DNA of 6,165 nt, taken from assembly GCA_030731175.1 (NCBI GenBank), contig JANQUM010000193.1, positions 1 through 6,165 on the forward strand. The letters are read 5' to 3'. Positions within the stretch are counted from its first letter, which is position 1. The number at the start of each line of letters is the position of its first letter. Positions 1 through 5,954 of the stretch are shown here, one piece after another. Position numbers and translations under genes: made by a program. The stretch is from Spirosomataceae bacterium. GTDB lineage: Bacteria; Bacteroidota; Bacteroidia; Cytophagales; Spirosomataceae. The notes beneath the pieces are model-generated. The model saw only the letters and a list, made by a program, of their open reading frames with translations. It ran no database searches and was not told where the DNA came from.

Positions 1-514
1 TTTTATCAAAGGGAAAAGCGGTAAATTATGGCTTGGAACTTACGGGGCAGTTGTCGGATATGACGGTGCAGAATTCGACATAATTGATAACGAGCGACTT
101 GGACTAAAAGAGGAAAACGGATTTCTTCACGTTCGTAGTTTATTTGAAGATAGCAAGGGAAATCTCTGGATTGGCAACAACGGAATTGGAGTACTAAAAT
201 ACGACGGAAAAGATTTTGTCAATTTCACAAAACAACAAAAGTTGACCAAAGAAGAAACAAACGGCAATTCGCTCGAAAAAGTGTTTTCTATCGGTGAAGA
301 TAAACGGGGAAGTATTTGGTTTGGTACGTCTTACCATTCAGGAATTTGGCAATACGACGGAGAAAAAGTAACCAATTTTACCGAAAAAGATGGCCTTGAA
401 AGCGAACTAATCTGGACGATTTACAACAGCAAAAACGGCGAAGTATGGTTTGGTGGAGCGAATCCGAGTGGAGTTTATAGATTTGACGGAAAGGCGTTTA
501 TCAGATTATTTTAA
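1..514 (+). CDS. Reg_prop-type beta-propeller protein, C-terminal part (5' end outside window)
   Basis: The reading frame is open from the left edge (first full codon at base 2) to a TAA at 512-514, giving 170 residues. The TTG at 242 is internal and not a true start. Four blade-like repeats are visible. Each has a turn of the form D/S-x-x-G-x-[LIV]-W-[LIF]-G (Trp10, Trp56, Trp106, Trp149 of the visible part) followed 10-15 residues later by a Y/F-D-G strand. This is the pattern of the Reg_prop (two-component regulator propeller) family, common in Bacteroidota as the periplasmic sensing part of hybrid sensors. Here the protein ends straight after a blade: no Y_Y_Y domain, membrane helix, histidine kinase or DNA-binding domain follows. 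It is therefore either a free-standing propeller or a protein whose other domains lie N-terminally. The ligand is unknown. The family call is fairly sure; the role is not. Confidence 0.85.
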   Translation, partial: FIKGKSGKLWLGTYGAVVGYDGAEFDIIDNERLGLKEENGFLHVRSLFEDSKGNLWIGNNGIGVLKYDGKDFVNFTKQQKLTKEETNGNSLEKVFSIGEDKRGSIWFGTSYHSGIWQYDGEKVTNFTEKDGLESELIWTIYNSKNGEVWFGGANPSGVYRFDGKAFIRLF

Positions 515-590
515 TTTTTATTTAAGATAATTTTAAACAAAAAAACGAACGTTCTGTTCAATCAACCTAACACATAAATTTTATACTATC

Positions 591-1130
591 ATGAAGAAGA
601 ACTTTTTAAAAATGTCATTCATGGCGTTAGTCGCCACAACTGTATTTGCAGCTTGCACAAGTACAGAAACTACTGAAGAAGCAACTGACGAAATGGCTGT
701 TGTAGAGGAAGAAGTGGTAATGCCAGATGTAGTAGACGTTGCAATCGGATCAGCAGATCACACTACATTGGTAGCTGCTGTTACTGCTGCTGAGTTAGTA
801 GAGACATTGAAAGGCGAAGGCCCGTTCACAGTATTTGCTCCAACAAACGCTGCTTTTGAAGCACTTCCTGCCGGAACTGTTGAGTCGCTTTTAACTGCTG
901 AGAAAAAAGCAGATTTGACTAAAATCTTAACTTACCACGTTGTGCCGGGTTCGGTAATGGCGGCTGATTTAGTTGATGGTCAAATGGTTAAAACCGTACA
1001 AGGCGGAGAACTAAAAGTGACAATCAAAGACGGTGTTGTAATGATTAACGGTGCAACTGTAACCGCTGCTGACTTAAAAGGAAGCAATGGTGTGGTACAC
1101 GTAATTGACGCTGTATTGATGCCAAAGTGA
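591..1130 (+). CDS. FAS1 (fasciclin) domain lipoprotein
   Basis: This gene encodes 179 residues. The N-terminus is a lipoprotein signal: Lys2, Lys3 and Lys7, a hydrophobic stretch, and a lipobox V-F-A-A-C with the lipidated Cys at position 22. A Thr/Glu/Val-rich acidic linker (about 23-45) leads into one FAS1 domain (about 47-178). Its hallmark parts are the H1 motif TVFAPTNAAF (80-89), the Tyr115-His116 pair in YHVVPG, and the H2 motif NGVVHVIDAVLMP (166-178). FAS1 domains act in extracellular adhesion or matrix interactions; in bacteria the small single-domain forms are mostly uncharacterised. The protein should sit anchored in the outer membrane or at the cell surface. The ATG at 591 is chosen because it gives a complete signal peptide. 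The gene has its own strong terminator downstream and probably forms a single-gene unit. Confidence 0.93.
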   Translation: MKKNFLKMSFMALVATTVFAACTSTETTEEATDEMAVVEEEVVMPDVVDVAIGSADHTTLVAAVTAAELVETLKGEGPFTVFAPTNAAFEALPAGTVESLLTAEKKADLTKILTYHVVPGSVMAADLVDGQMVKTVQGGELKVTIKDGVVMINGATVTAADLKGSNGVVHVIDAVLMPK

Positions 1131-1147
1131 TTTGACTGAAATCATTG

Positions 1148-1188
1148 AAAAAGGGAAGCAACAAACGTTGTTTCCCTTTTTTTGTTTT
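1148..1188 (+). terminator. Rho-independent terminator of the FAS1 gene
   Basis: A near-perfect hairpin lies 17 bases after the FAS1 stop. The left arm GGGAAGCAAC (1153-1162) pairs with GTTGTTTCCC (1167-1176) across an AAAC loop, with one G-T pair. Flanking A and T runs (1148-1152 with 1177-1181) extend the stem. The T-rich tract 1177-1188 follows. The A run on the left may let it work weakly for the other strand too. Confidence 0.92.
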
Positions 1189-1227
1189 AACTTCGTGCAC
1201 AAAAAATGGAAATTCTAACCCACTACA

Positions 1228-1422
1228 ATGAGAAATAAATACATCTTTTTAGTCGTCGCAATTTTAGCACTCTTCAATTTTGTAGGTTTTATGACGGAAA
1301 CCGAGGCACCAGATCTTTTTGGTTACCAAATCAACATTTGGGTTTATCGAGGAGCTTGGCTATTTATGACCATTTACTTTGCTACGAGGTATTTCAATAT
1401 GAGAAAAGCGGAGAAAAAATGA
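1228..1422 (+). CDS. Small two-helix membrane protein, function unknown
   Basis: This is a 64-residue protein I do not recognise. Two hydrophobic segments, about residues 5-22 and 37-53, are joined by a short acidic loop (T-E-T-E-A-P-D). The ends are basic: R2 and K4 at the start, and a K/R-rich tail from residue 54. By the positive-inside rule both ends should face the cytoplasm, with the loop in the periplasm. The frame begins at an ATG soon after the upstream terminator, with an A-rich stretch before it. No Shine-Dalgarno is seen, as usual in this phylum. It has no strand partner: the next gene runs towards it. The hydrophobic pattern and charge layout favour a real gene over a chance frame, but no function can be given. 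Confidence 0.65.
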   Translation: MRNKYIFLVVAILALFNFVGFMTETEAPDLFGYQINIWVYRGAWLFMTIYFATRYFNMRKAEKK

Positions 1423-1437
1423 GTTTTTCGATAAACT
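1414..1437 (-). terminator. Weak candidate terminator for the minus-strand symporter operon
   Basis: Read on the minus strand, AGTTT (1437-1433) pairs with AAACT (1426-1422) across a 6-base loop. Two bases later comes a run of six T (1419-1414). The stem is short and has a single G-C pair, so it is weak, but it lies about 80 bases downstream of the symporter stop, where a terminator is expected. It overlaps the end of the 64-residue gene. Confidence 0.3.
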
Positions 1438-1499
1438 TAAGTCTTAGCATTCAGCAGTTTTATACCTACAACCTCCTTAAACGCTTTACTAAATTCAGA
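1437..1499 (-). pseudogene. Possible remnant of an AraC-family HTH C-terminus
   Basis: Between the two convergent genes, the minus strand has a short frame (1499 down to a TAA at 1439-1437) that reads SEFSKAFKEVVGI followed by seven unrelated residues. The first part matches the well-known end of AraC/XylS DNA-binding domains, where a helix of the form S-x-F-S/T-R/K-x-F-K-x-x-x-G is followed by [IMV]-[ST]-P-x-x-[YF]-R. The S-P-x-x-Y part is lost here, and an in-frame TAA sits directly upstream (1502-1500). It cannot be expressed as a domain. I read it as a decayed fragment of a regulator gene. The match is short and from memory of the family pattern, so chance remains possible. Confidence 0.4.
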
Positions 1500-1501
1500 T
1501 T

Positions 1502-1522
1502 ATAATTTCTCCGTGAAATTAT
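1502..1522. repeat. 8-bp AT-rich inverted repeat at the symporter stop codon
   Basis: ATAATTTC (1502-1509) and GAAATTAT (1515-1522) form a perfect 8-bp stem with a TCCGT loop, overlapping the last codons and stop of the symporter gene. No T run follows on the minus strand, so it is not a standard terminator. It might protect the 3' end of the message or be chance in AT-rich DNA. Confidence 0.35.
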
Positions 1523-3273
1523 TGCCGCCTGATAGAATCACTTGCACTTCTTTTTAACAAATAGCCAAGGGTAAATATACAAATGGCACACCCCACAAAT
1601 AAGAGCCGCCCCCACAAGGGGTTTGGTATAAAAAGCATTAACAAAATACCCGTGCTGATTGCCATTACCATATTGCCCAATTTAGTTCGTTGCTGCTTAT
1701 CGGCTTCGTCCTGAAATTCGTCGGCGATAACGGTTGTTTCAAGGTTTTCAAAGAACTTATCCGTCCCAATTTTGTTAACGTCTTTTTCTTCGTTGTAAAA
1801 TAGCGTTGTTGCCCAGAAAAAACCTCCAGTTAAAAATACGTGACCACCTACGGTAAGTATGATGTTCATGTCTATGGTTTCACGTTTGGTTAGATTTTCT
1901 ATTCCGAACATCCCCACAAAAACATCCGCCGTAAAAACGTAGGTTACAAACCAAGAGACAAATAACCCGAATACAATGGTGGCCCAAGGTGCCCACTGGG
2001 GCGTTTTTTTAATGATAATTCCAAGCATAAGCGGCACCATCATGGGTACTTGCACCATGGTAGAGACAGACATCATCAATTCAAACAAACTCAACTCTTT
2101 GAGCGAAGCAAAATATAGAGCCGTTGCTATCACGCCAATACCGCTTAAAAAACTCACGAGTTTACTGATTCGCAAGAGTTTTTGATCGTCGGTGGTTATG
2201 TTTCTTTTAGCGATAAAGGGCTGGTAAATACTTCGGATAAAAATTCCAGCATTTTTATTCAGAGCCGAATCTATGGAAGACATCGAGGCAGAAAAAATTG
2301 CCGCCATCAGCAAGCCAACCGTACCAATGGGCATGGCGTTTCGTACAAAAACGAGGTAAACCGCGTCAGACGCTTTATTTCCTAATTGGGCAAAATCCTT
2401 AACAGCATTTGGGTAAAGGGTTGCTGCTGACCACGGTGGAATAAACCAAATAATAGTGCCAACTCCCATTAAAATTGTTGCCAATAAAGCTGCCTTTTTT
2501 GCATTGACAGAATCTTTTGCGTTGAGGTATCGGAATGAATCGTGCAGATTCATCATCGTGAAAATTTGCTTAGGCAAGAAGAAAATAAACGTTCCGAATA
2601 AAATTAAGGGATAGTTCATATTTGGCCCGACAAGAAAACCGCCCGGAAAATTCTCGACCATTTTTACAGGGCCACCTACTTTTACCAACGCCACAATAGC
2701 GGCGGCAATAGAAATGGCAGCTACTACGAGAGTTTGCACAAAATCAGAGGCCACAACTCCCCAAGCACCTGATACCGCTGATACAAAAACAACGGTTAAA
2801 CCTACGACGATGATGGTCAAGTAAATATCTGCTCCGAAAACGGCCGTAGTAAAAACACCGAGGGCGTTTAGCCAAACTCCGGCATTCAGGAATGAAAACC
2901 CGATAAGCATCCACGAGAAATACTGTTCATTTCGAACGCCAAATCGCCCTTTGATGGCTTCTGTTGGCGTATCAACTCGCATTTGCCTAAAGCGTTGTGC
3001 GAAAAATGCGTAAGCACAAAAGAAGGAGAATGTATTGCCTAAATATACGGCACAAATGGCAAAGCCATCGGCAAAGGCCTTACCCGCCGCACCCGTAAAA
3101 GTTACGGCAGAAAATTGGGTCATGAATGCCGCCGAGCCTACCATCCACCAAAGCATTCTACCGCCTCCTCGGAAATAGTCGCTGGTAGATTTGCTCGCCA
3201 TTTTGGAAAACATCATCCCAATAAAAAGAAACAGGACGAAGTACAGCCCGATTACTAAATAGTCGTAAAACAT
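1519..3273 (-). CDS. Sodium:solute symporter (SSS family, SGLT-like)
   Basis: This is a 584-residue inner-membrane protein with about 14-15 hydrophobic segments. It should import an organic solute, probably a sugar or sugar acid, driven by the sodium gradient. Family signs: the SDYFRGGGRMLWW motif after the first helix (31-43); the FSAVTFTGAAG stretch of the next helix (54-64); SGAWGVVASDFVQ (168-180, with Asp177 and Gln180); and IFSASMSSIDSALN (326-339). In the last of these, Ala329, Ser332 and Ser333 have the spacing of the Na2-site residues of the Vibrio galactose symporter. A charged cytoplasmic stretch (about 495-530) precedes a final hydrophobic hairpin (about 533-573). The start lies 4 bases after the oxidoreductase stop, so the two genes are surely co-transcribed and perhaps translationally coupled. 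The substrate cannot be read from the sequence; the neighbours suggest a sugar or sugar acid. Confidence 0.93.
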   Translation of the reverse strand: MFYDYLVIGLYFVLFLFIGMMFSKMASKSTSDYFRGGGRMLWWMVGSAAFMTQFSAVTFTGAAGKAFADGFAICAVYLGNTFSFFCAYAFFAQRFRQMRVDTPTEAIKGRFGVRNEQYFSWMLIGFSFLNAGVWLNALGVFTTAVFGADIYLTIIVVGLTVVFVSAVSGAWGVVASDFVQTLVVAAISIAAAIVALVKVGGPVKMVENFPGGFLVGPNMNYPLILFGTFIFFLPKQIFTMMNLHDSFRYLNAKDSVNAKKAALLATILMGVGTIIWFIPPWSAATLYPNAVKDFAQLGNKASDAVYLVFVRNAMPIGTVGLLMAAIFSASMSSIDSALNKNAGIFIRSIYQPFIAKRNITTDDQKLLRISKLVSFLSGIGVIATALYFASLKELSLFELMMSVSTMVQVPMMVPLMLGIIIKKTPQWAPWATIVFGLFVSWFVTYVFTADVFVGMFGIENLTKRETIDMNIILTVGGHVFLTGGFFWATTLFYNEEKDVNKIGTDKFFENLETTVIADEFQDEADKQQRTKLGNMVMAISTGILLMLFIPNPLWGRLLFVGCAICIFTLGYLLKRSASDSIRRQ

Positions 3274-3277
3274 AGTG

Positions 3278-4417
3278 TTATTGTAAATGACTTACGTCTG
3301 TCCAGTTATTGTTTTGTCTGATTATATCCACCAATTGTTGGTAAAGGCTTCCTTCCTTAAAGGTTTGGTAAGGTGCTACTTTTTCTCCTTTTATATCCTT
3401 CACAAATTCTCTGACTAAATATTGCCAATTTCGTTCGGTATCGCCTTCTACAAGGGGTTGGTCGTCAATAATATGTTGCGGTAGAGGCAGTTCTTTCCAC
3501 GTTTTGTCTTCTCCGTAAACATAAAGCGGCCCCATTCCGTAATGGCCTTTGATATAAATTGCTCCTTTGGTTCCGTAAAAAACTACATGATCTTCGTTAA
3601 ATCTGGGGTTCAGACCGCCGTGTTTAAATAGCACCGATACGGGTTTTTTAGCAATGGGGCTTTCGAGCTGTGCAAGCACGGTATAAGACCATTCCACATT
3701 ACTTTCACCCCATTTTAGCGAAGGGTCGTTTAAATCGTCGGGAATAAAATCTCTTCTGGTTTTGAAATTATGTACGCCGTCAACAATGGGGGCTTTGCCG
3801 AGGTCATCTCGCACTTCGCCAGCAATAGACAAAATCTTTTCGCCAATAACCGACGTAACGATCGACATCATGTGCGTAAAGTTATTATTGAGTCGGCCGC
3901 CGCCGTCTTCTTTGCGGTGCGACCACCCAAACGGAATATCTCGTTCCAAATTAAAATGAGAGATACATTCTACCTCGACGGGTTCGCCGATAATATTGCT
4001 AGCTACAAGTTCCTTTGCGTGAATTATATGCGGCATATACCTGAAACTGGAGGCGTACGCCGTCTTTACATTTTTCTTTTTGGCGAGTTCATACAATGCA
4101 AGGGCAGACTCGCTCGAGTCGGTAAGGGGTTTATCACTGAATACCTGACAACCAAAGTTTATGGCTTGGGTGATAGGCTCAAAATGTGCTCCGCCGGGTG
4201 TTGCGATAGAAACAATATCTGGCTTACAATCTTCTAATGCCTTTTCCCAATCAGTTCCTGCGTAAGGAATGCTCATTTTCTGAGCCACTTTTTCAACCAC
4301 GCTTTGGGTTCTACCCACAATGCCTACTACCTCAACGCCAACCGCTCGAAAGGCATCGGCGTGTCCTTGTCCGGCAAAGCCGGTTCCTGAAATGAGTACC
4401 GTTAATTTTTTATCCAT
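3278..4417 (-). CDS. Gfo/Idh/MocA family NAD(P)-dependent oxidoreductase
   Basis: This gene encodes 379 residues with no signal peptide, hence cytoplasmic. An N-terminal Rossmann fold (about 1-125) carries the dinucleotide-binding loop GTGFAG (11-16) and the DIVSIATPGGAH strand-turn (67-78). SDKPLTDS (94-101) corresponds to the family's E-K-P motif, with catalytic-type Lys96. The C-terminal alpha/beta domain (about 126-360) includes GGGRLNNNFTH (172-182), with His182 at the usual active-site position. The family usually has H-x-x-D there; this protein has H-x-x-S (Ser185). Members oxidise or reduce sugars, inositols or sugar acids. The gene is first in a two-gene minus-strand operon with the symporter and divergent from a ManD-like dehydratase, so its substrate is probably the imported sugar or a derivative. 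The ATG at 4417 places the Rossmann motif at the expected distance from the start. The family call is secure; the substrate and direction are unknown. Confidence 0.93.
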   Translation of the reverse strand: MDKKLTVLISGTGFAGQGHADAFRAVGVEVVGIVGRTQSVVEKVAQKMSIPYAGTDWEKALEDCKPDIVSIATPGGAHFEPITQAINFGCQVFSDKPLTDSSESALALYELAKKKNVKTAYASSFRYMPHIIHAKELVASNIIGEPVEVECISHFNLERDIPFGWSHRKEDGGGRLNNNFTHMMSIVTSVIGEKILSIAGEVRDDLGKAPIVDGVHNFKTRRDFIPDDLNDPSLKWGESNVEWSYTVLAQLESPIAKKPVSVLFKHGGLNPRFNEDHVVFYGTKGAIYIKGHYGMGPLYVYGEDKTWKELPLPQHIIDDQPLVEGDTERNWQYLVREFVKDIKGEKVAPYQTFKEGSLYQQLVDIIRQNNNWTDVSHLQ

Positions 4418-4509
4418 TTTTTTAAATTGAGAGCTGTTTAAGTAGTGAGAAAAAAAACATGATATCGAACACTCAGGCTATGCTATTCAATCAATCAACT
4501 TCTTTGTTT

Positions 4510-4517
4510 CAAAACTA
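4510..4517 (-). promoter_or_regulatory. Candidate -7 element for the oxidoreductase-symporter operon
   Basis: On the minus strand the bases read TAGTTTTG, a full match to the Bacteroidota -7 consensus TAnnTTTG. No good TTTG lies at the expected upstream distance (only CTG near 4537-4539). The predicted leader is about 85 bases. An eight-base element with two free positions can occur by chance, so support is limited. Confidence 0.35.
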
Positions 4518-4565
4518 CAAGTTGATCACATTTTTGCAGCTTCGCGGTTACAATTTCATTAATTA

Positions 4566-4596
4566 TTTGACCAATCAGTTGGCTAAATTATCTTTA
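4566..4596 (+). promoter_or_regulatory. Candidate Bacteroidota-type promoter of the dehydratase gene
   Basis: TTTG (4566-4569) is followed after exactly 19 bases by TATCTTTA (4589-4596). This matches the Bacteroidota primary sigma pattern TTTG / N19 / TAnnTTTG with one mismatch in the last base. Transcription would start near 4603, leaving a leader of about 95 bases before the ATG at 4699. Confidence 0.5.
4567..4586. promoter_or_regulatory. Inverted repeat in the promoter spacer, candidate operator
   Basis: CCAA-TCAG-TTGG (4571-4582) is an inverted repeat. Its flanks extend the symmetry imperfectly to TT...AA (4567-4586). It fills the spacer between the two candidate promoter elements, a typical place for a repressor to block RNA polymerase. 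No regulator gene lies in the window, so the binding protein is unknown. Confidence 0.3.
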
Positions 4597-4698
4597 AATA
4601 TAGGGCTAATCAAGCATATACGTAATAAATCATTAAATTCGCAGGACCCAACGATAATCAGCTCCAAATAATTCCAAGAAACAGATACTAAACGAAGC

Positions 4699-5916
4699 AT
4701 GAAAATTAAAGAAATCAAGGTGTTTGTGAGCTGTCCGGGCCGGAACTTTGTAACTCTAAAAATCATCACCGACGAAGGCACCTACGGACTTGGTGATGCA
4801 ACGGTAAACGGCCGAGAAATGGCTGTAGTTGCGTATTTAGAAGAGCACGTAATTCCTTGCTTGATAAATAAAGACCCGCATCAGATAGAAGATATTTGGC
4901 AATATTTATACAAAGGAGCTTACTGGCGAAAGGGGCCAATTACCATGGCAGCTATTGCCGCGATTGACATGGCACTTTGGGACATTAAAGGTAAGGTAGC
5001 TGGCTTGCCCGTTTATCAATTATTAGGTGGTAAAAGCAGAAAAGGAATAACCGTTTATGGTCACGCTAATGGCGAAACCATCAACGAAACGCTCGATAAC
5101 CTCGGTAAGTTTATCGCACAAGGCTATAAGGCGGTTCGGCTGCAATGTGCTGTACCTGGCCTTGCAGGTACGTACGGGACGCTGGAAGGGAAAAAGGACT
5201 ATTTTGAACTTCAAGGCAACCGCCCACTCCCACCCGAACAGCCTTGGTCAACGCATAAATACATGAATTTTATTCCCGAGCTTTTCAAACAGGCTCGTGA
5301 AAGATTCGGGTACGATATCCAGTTGGTGCATGACGTACATAGTCGGCTTACGCCAATTGAATCTGCACAATTGGGCAAATTGTTAGAACCCTATAAATTG
5401 CTGTTTCTTGAGGATGCCTCGCCTGCCGATAACCAAGAAGGTTATAAGGTTATACGAAATCACACGACGATTCCGTTGGCGATTGGCGAAATATTCAACA
5501 CAATTTGGGACGCGAAAGATTTGATTGTCAACCAATCGATTGATTACCTCAGAACTGCCATAACACACGGAGGCGGCATAACTCCCATGGTAAAAATGGC
5601 CAATTTTGCAGATATGTATAATGTTAGAATGGCTCCGCACGGTGCCCCAGATTTATCGCCAATATGCCACGCGGCTCACGCTCATTTTAATCTTTGGGTT
5701 CCTAACTTTGGAATTCAGGAATTTATCGGTTTGGGGACAGAACAACTGAACAGCATTTTTAGTAACTCACTGACCTTTGACGACGGACTTCTCTATTTAC
5801 AAGATAAACCCGGATTAGGGGTTGAATATAACGAAGAAGAAGCTGCAAAATATCCTTATAAAAGGTCATATTTGCCTGTTAGTAGATTAGAGGACGGCAC
5901 GTTATGGCATTGGTAA
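4699..5916 (+). CDS. manD: ManD/RspA-type sugar-acid dehydratase (enolase superfamily), probable D-mannonate dehydratase
   Basis: This is a 405-residue cytoplasmic enzyme that resembles the Novosphingobium D-mannonate dehydratase along its whole length, as I recall that sequence. The predicted reaction is D-mannonate to 2-keto-3-deoxy-D-gluconate with Mg2+. The N-terminal capping domain (about 1-115) has CPGRNFVTLKI (12-22) and the AAIDMALWDIKGK segment (87-99). The barrel carries the metal ligands Asp212, Glu238 and Glu264. The catalytic set Arg147, Tyr159 (TYG) and His214 (D-V-H) is intact, as is His314 in HGAPDLSP (314-321). The C-terminal RLEDGTLWHW (396-405) is typical of the subgroup. 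The start fits exactly, since the family N-terminus begins at this Met. The subgroup is known to be functionally mixed (mannonate, gluconate, or no detected activity), so the substrate is probable only. The gene is divergent from the oxidoreductase-symporter pair and 38 bases upstream of a lipoprotein gene, with no terminator seen between them. Confidence 0.9.
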   Translation: MKIKEIKVFVSCPGRNFVTLKIITDEGTYGLGDATVNGREMAVVAYLEEHVIPCLINKDPHQIEDIWQYLYKGAYWRKGPITMAAIAAIDMALWDIKGKVAGLPVYQLLGGKSRKGITVYGHANGETINETLDNLGKFIAQGYKAVRLQCAVPGLAGTYGTLEGKKDYFELQGNRPLPPEQPWSTHKYMNFIPELFKQARERFGYDIQLVHDVHSRLTPIESAQLGKLLEPYKLLFLEDASPADNQEGYKVIRNHTTIPLAIGEIFNTIWDAKDLIVNQSIDYLRTAITHGGGITPMVKMANFADMYNVRMAPHGAPDLSPICHAAHAHFNLWVPNFGIQEFIGLGTEQLNSIFSNSLTFDDGLLYLQDKPGLGVEYNEEEAAKYPYKRSYLPVSRLEDGTLWHW

Positions 5917-5954
5917 TAATAACCTACATTTGAATTTATAAAAACATAGAATTA

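Larger units (their letters stand above)
4418..4698. promoter_or_regulatory. Divergent promoter region between the oxidoreductase-symporter operon and the dehydratase gene
   Basis: This 281-base AT-rich gap holds no convincing gene. Short open frames cross it on both strands (one from 4459) but have no protein-like character. It must carry promoters for both directions, and candidates for each are listed separately. Other repeats are the hexamer GGCTAA at 4581-4586 and 4604-4609, 23 bases apart (about two helical turns), and a tandem TCAA repeat near 4487-4498. Confidence 0.75.

Noticed and set aside
478..485. TAGATTTG, a perfect Bacteroidota -7 match upstream of the FAS1 gene
   Set aside because: It encodes the conserved Y-R-F-D codons of the last propeller blade, and no TTTG lies at the right spacing (nearest is 25 bases away), so it is best explained by protein coding.
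547..554. Palindrome GAACGTTC upstream of the FAS1 gene
   Set aside because: It is only 8 bases, with no extended symmetry or second copy; chance is likely, and no promoter element nearby gives it a role.
575..582. TAAATTTT as a -7 element for the FAS1 gene
   Set aside because: It would leave almost no leader before the ATG at 591, and the upstream TTTG is missing; it is more likely part of the AT-rich ribosome-binding region.
1423..1518. Mobile-element scar between the convergent genes
   Set aside because: There are no terminal inverted repeats, target-site duplications or transposase fragments; the short coding-like stretch resembles an AraC-type HTH instead.
3770..4237. 155-residue plus-strand open frame
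   Set aside because: It lies wholly inside the oxidoreductase gene on the opposite strand, whose protein is clearly conserved; a shadow frame.
4459..4671. 70-residue plus-strand open frame in the divergent gap
   Set aside because: Its composition is rich in Asn, Leu, Ser and Thr, without domain pattern or signal peptide, and it overlaps both candidate promoters and another open frame on the other strand.
5383..5640. 85-residue minus-strand open frame
   Set aside because: It is antisense to the conserved barrel part of the dehydratase, with no protein-like features of its own.
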